The position numbers were made by a program, and so were the translations under genes. This document shows positions 60,313 through 64,000 of a stretch of DNA of 64,000 nucleotides, one piece after another. This DNA is from Girardinichthys multiradiatus (taxonomy: Eukaryota > Chordata > Actinopteri > Cyprinodontiformes > Goodeidae). The stretch spans positions 19,671,784-19,735,783 of the forward strand of contig NC_061794.1 of NCBI RefSeq assembly GCF_021462225.1. Reading direction: 5' to 3'. Each line of letters begins with the position of its first letter. Position 1 is the stretch's first letter. Below the pieces are notes generated by a model that saw only the letters and a list, made by a program, of their open reading frames with translations, was not told the DNA's origin and did not search any database.

Positions 60313-60986
60313 CTAAAAATTAAATCTTCAATTATCTGGATGAAGCAACACATTTCTTGACACACGGATATTAAAAAGGGTGATGGTAGAGAATCAGTGA
60401 GATGTTCAGCTGGATCGGGCCTGACTGGTGACCAGCTAATAAGAAACTCAAAAATCAAGACTATTACCAAGATTGCTAACTCTTTTCAGTGTGGAAATTG
60501 TTAGTGGGGGAAGAATAATTATAGTTGGCTGTTTTCAATACCAATGAGGTGTTTAAAAAAGATGTCTGAAGCACAGAGATGCCATTTATTAATTCAGGCT
60601 GCTAGAGAATGCGAGAGAGCCAGACTTTCAGCTGATAACAGGAAGACTTAAAGGTGTACAGGCAAGTTCTGTTTAATCCTTTTGAGCTTTCGACCGTTTT
60701 CTGTTATTGGAAATGCTGGATTTAAAAATATTGAAATTGACAGCCTTCTACATTCTCCTGCAAACACACACGGAGATGGCTGCTATAGTCCGACTAGTAG
60801 CCATGCTAATAGCTAATATGAGATGCTAAAGACAGCTTAAAATGTCAACACTAGTCATTTTGCCTTTGTTTCAAATTAGTAATGACCTATCATGGCACCA
60901 AGGCTACAATTTTTATTTATGTTGTTCTTAAATCTTGTTATATATTTGTTTTTCAAGGAAATAATCTAAATCAGTCAAAATGGGTA
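60313..60986. other. Non-coding stretch, nothing recognised
   Basis: No coding-like frame or recognised repeat. Confidence 0.45.
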
Positions 60987-61660
60987 TCAATTCAATTCAG
61001 TTCAATTCAATTTAATTCAGTTTATTTATATAGCGCCAATTCACAACACAAGGTCAGGTACATACATTCCAATTAATCCTAACAATTGAACAGTGCAGTC
61101 AGAGTTAGTTATTTATTCAAATTGGATAAAATGTTTTTCTGTCTAAGGAAACCCAGCAGATTGCATTCAGTCAGTGACTTGCAGCATTCACTCCTCCCAG
61201 ATGAGCATGTAGAGACAGTGGACAGTCACTGGCGTTGACTTTGCAGCAATCCCTCATACTGAGCATGCATGTAGCGACAGCGGAGAGGAAAAACTCCCTT
61301 TTAACAGGAAGAAACCTCCAGCAGAACCAGGCTCAGTGTGAGCGGCCATCTGCCACGACCGACTGGGGGTTTGAGAGAATAGAGCAGAGACACAAAGAGA
61401 AGAAAGAAGCACTGATCCAGGAGTACTTTCTATGGGAAGGAAAAGTAAATGTTAATGGATGTAGCTCCTTTAGTGGTTTCACCTAGAAAGAAAGAACAGA
61501 TAAAATCTGAGCCAGTTTTCAAGGTTAGAGTCTGAAAGAGAGCACATAGAGTTTGTCACAGTAGAAGCTCAGTCAGTAGCTATGTCTAGGAGAGAGAAAG
61601 GGTTAAACACTGAAAGACAGGGCCAAGTGGATCATCGGTAGAGGGGAAGATTTTCAAAAA
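60987..61660 (+). repeat. Unclassified interspersed fish repeat
   Basis: Starts with TCAATTCAATTCAGTTCAAT and TTTATTTATATAGCGCCAAT. It continues with GCAATCCCTCATACTGAGCA, AGGAAGAAACCTCCAGCAGA and CCAGGCTCAGTGTGAGCGGC. These phrases are hallmark text of a very abundant teleost repeat. It has no coding potential and is probably non-autonomous. The right boundary is approximate. Confidence 0.6.
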
Positions 61661-62656
61661 CCGGAAACAAAACTAGCTTCACAAATCAAATCTTTGCATC
61701 TCCGATAATAAGGCACTATTTCTCTTATCGTTCACTTTTTTTCTGATAAGAACATTTGAATAATTTTTTAGATATGTATTTATATCGTAATGTACACTAC
61801 AAGGCAAACATTTTTAAGCAACTTCATGTTTCTGTTCACAATATTTTCTTTATTGAGGCAAGAAAAAACACAAATCTCTGATAATTGCAGTAAAAGGGAG
61901 TTCTGGTCGGTGACCAGTTTCAAAAGAAATGTTCCCCAATTATCAAGACGCAAAATGGGTCAGAACAATTCTAAGGCGTTGCCTCCTCCCTAGGGAGAAA
62001 TGTTTCACTTTATGTTAATACTGTTTATATACTTTATGTTTATACTGTTTAATTTGTACTGTATTGCACCGACTACGCCAAAACAAATTATTTGTATGTC
62101 CAAAAACGTACTTGGCACTAAAGCTTTTCTGATTCTGAAAATATGCCTAAATGAATCGAGTGCTTTCATTAATTTCAGTCTGTAGTGTAACTTTTCTTTA
62201 CTTTTCTTTAGTTTCCTTTATCATGCCACTGCAATGTACTTTTTTCATCATGTAAAGCTCTTTTAATTGTCTTGTTGCTGAAATGTGCTATTGCTTTGCT
62301 TTTCCTTATATACATATTGGTGTTTGTTTTCATTATTGTAAGCTATACCACTGAAACAAAATTTATTGCACAAATGTGATCCTGGTTCCATAATATTTGG
62401 CCTGTAGTTTAAGTAATGTATAAATTTAATGCACAGCTTCTGTCTCTATGGATGTAGACTGAAAACAGCCAATTGTTTTGCTGTTAAATACATTTTCAAA
62501 CATGATACTTGATGGTTGTGGAGAGAGTTGCATGTTGAGAAAAGTACAGATGATTGCATGAAATCATCTGTCATCATCTGAGCATGAAATGTGGTATCAG
62601 TATATCAAGGTATGTTAAGGTTTAATCAAAGCAAAGCAATTTCTACACTTTTAACA
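61661..62656. other. Non-coding stretch, nothing recognised
   Basis: AT-rich. It contains a local duplication (CTTTATGTTnATACTGTTTA at about 62008-62050) and a repeated ACTTTTCTTT at about 62190-62210. Confidence 0.45.
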
Positions 62657-62845
62657 TCACTTCTCCACCACGTCAAACATCTCCTTTATGGCCTCTGCTG
62701 TCCTGTAGATAAAATCTGTAAGCTTTTTTCCTGCCTCACTGATCCGAGGCTCCAGTCAATGCTCTCTCTTGAGAGGAAGCATTGAGACAGAAATCTCCAT
62801 AACAGTTTTAAACATGTGTGATTTGTATTCAGAATGTGTGACAGC
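62657..62845 (-). pseudogene. Coding-like segment with one in-frame TGA (possible terminal exon or pseudogene)
   Basis: On the reverse strand a good acceptor (GGTTTGGGTTTTTGTGCAG) precedes 62845. The frame reads AVTHSEYKSHMFK, then TVMEISVSMLPLKREH, then TGA at 62756-62758. In the same frame it continues LEPRISEAGKKLTDFIYR and TAEAIKEMFDVVEK to a second TGA at 62657-62659. The second half looks more protein-like than chance. If real, the segment is either a pseudogene with a nonsense codon, or two alternative last-exon ends. I do not recognise the protein, and a chance open frame cannot be excluded. Confidence 0.3.
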
Positions 62846-64000
62846 CTGCACAAAAACCCAAACCTTATATTAGAAATGCAGCTTAGTGGAAGATAGAAAA
62901 AAGATGAGGAGAACGAGCTGCCTGCTGACTTCTCAGTCAGGATCTCTCACAGCTTGCTCATTCATCTGAAGGTTAATAGAAGCTAGAGTTGTCCAATTCC
63001 AAGACATAAAGGGAGAGGGTGAATTCTTCAGAACATGCCAGGTGTGCTACAGCTTGCTGCTTAAACTCAAATCACTGCAGTGACTGATTTATTTTTTTTC
63101 TACTGTCAAGGGACAGGAAAAATAGGTCCCCTCACACACACATACATATATCCTGATTTAAATTTCCATATTTGCAAGACTTCATGGTTTTTCAGCAAGA
63201 CTGGTTTGTCACAATGGGAAGCTCTCTAATTCATCTGATTTTGACTGGAATAAAGTTCTGATGCAAGAGCGATGTTTTTTTGTTTTCTTATTTTTTACTC
63301 CATGTGAAGATAACTCAGCCAACTGGTGCAGATGGATGATCATTATTCATCCTTGTCTGACCTCTCAATAAGGTTGGCTTCATTAGAGATCTGCTAACTA
63401 CAAAAAAAGTGTATATTTATTTTGTATTTTCTGAAATACTACTCAAAGACTAGAGTAAAAATGTATTATTGTAAATTTGTGATAAATTAAACTATTTAGG
63501 ATTAAGCTGAACTACATACAAAGACACTTGAGCAAAAAATTCTGCTTAAAAGTACTTATCAACAAAACATGCTGCAAAAGCAGCCCGTTGCCTGCAGAAG
63601 TTTTATATATTTCATGACTCCTAAATTCTATATGTATTACAAATTACAATGTTTTACTTAGTGTAAAGCCTCATAACCGTGAAAATAGTCCCCAAAATTG
63701 TCTTCAGTCAAAAAAAGTCAATCACAAATAATTATAAACTCTGAGTCAATTAATATGTTAGTAGTGTGAAGCATTTAAGTGTTATCTTTTCTGAAAAAAG
63801 CCTAATTTGTTTAAATGGTGTGCAAAAAGTTTGTTTAATGCACAAAATTAACGCAAGATGTGTGAGAGAAGGTATTTTTGCAAAGATCTTGCAGTCACTA
63901 AATCATAGGTAATCCTTTCACACCAAAGCAGGTAAATCAACTAACAGAATTAAACATTTCCCCCTCAAAAATACTAAATAATGTGAGTCATATACATTAA
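62846..64000. other. Non-coding stretch to window end, nothing recognised
   Basis: AT-rich DNA with no coding-like frame, tandem array or transposon text that I can identify. Confidence 0.45.

Overview
The window reads as a piece of a teleost fish nuclear genome. It is AT-rich and mostly non-coding, with vertebrate-type microsatellites and a dense, nested population of fish transposons: L2/CR1-like LINEs, Ty3/Gypsy LTR elements, solo LTRs, Tc1/mariner transposons in all states of decay, a MITE and tRNA-derived SINE-like repeats. A cyprinodontiform-type percomorph is my guess from the repeat flavour, not something the sequence proves. I see no bacterial, viral or organellar operon, no CRISPR array, and no rRNA or tRNA gene.

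Layout. 1-1.9 kb: a reverse-strand LINE with endonuclease and partial reverse transcriptase, running off the left edge. 3.6-6.3 kb: LINE tail, a GC-rich hairpin-bearing repeat and a second LINE fragment. 8.8-12.5 kb: a Tc1 relic and two solo LTRs. 13.2-14.2 kb: a reverse-strand LINE. 16.9-21.5 kb: a Tc1 relic, a forward LINE split by a solo LTR, and another Tc1 relic. 21.5-24.6 kb: a long LTR-related repeat with AT palindromes. 27.8-29.4 kb: a Tc1 relic split by a MITE. 31.4-36.9 kb: a nearly full-length, inactivated Gypsy element inserted in a LINE 3' end. 39.7-40.5 kb: a Tc1 relic. 42.3-44.1 kb: an intact-ORF Tc1 transposon inside a GATA microsatellite. 45.3-45.9 kb: a SINE-like repeat and a THAP-domain relic. 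51.4-57.3 kb: a Tc1 relic, a second deleted Gypsy and another Tc1 relic. 59.6-61.7 kb: SINE, Tc1 and a long unclassified fish repeat.

Host genes. The only convincing host coding material is one internal exon on the reverse strand at 40588-40745, with good splice sites and 52 open codons. A weaker candidate is a reverse-strand coding-like stretch at 62657-62845. The window is therefore probably intron or intergenic sequence with very few exons.

No undescribed multi-gene system is visible. The observations most worth a second look are the orphan exon, the very young Tc1 copy whose transposase lacks a short linker segment, the nested-insertion chronology with readable target-site duplications, a set of palindromes in an LTR-like repeat, and a convergent set of CTCF-like motifs.
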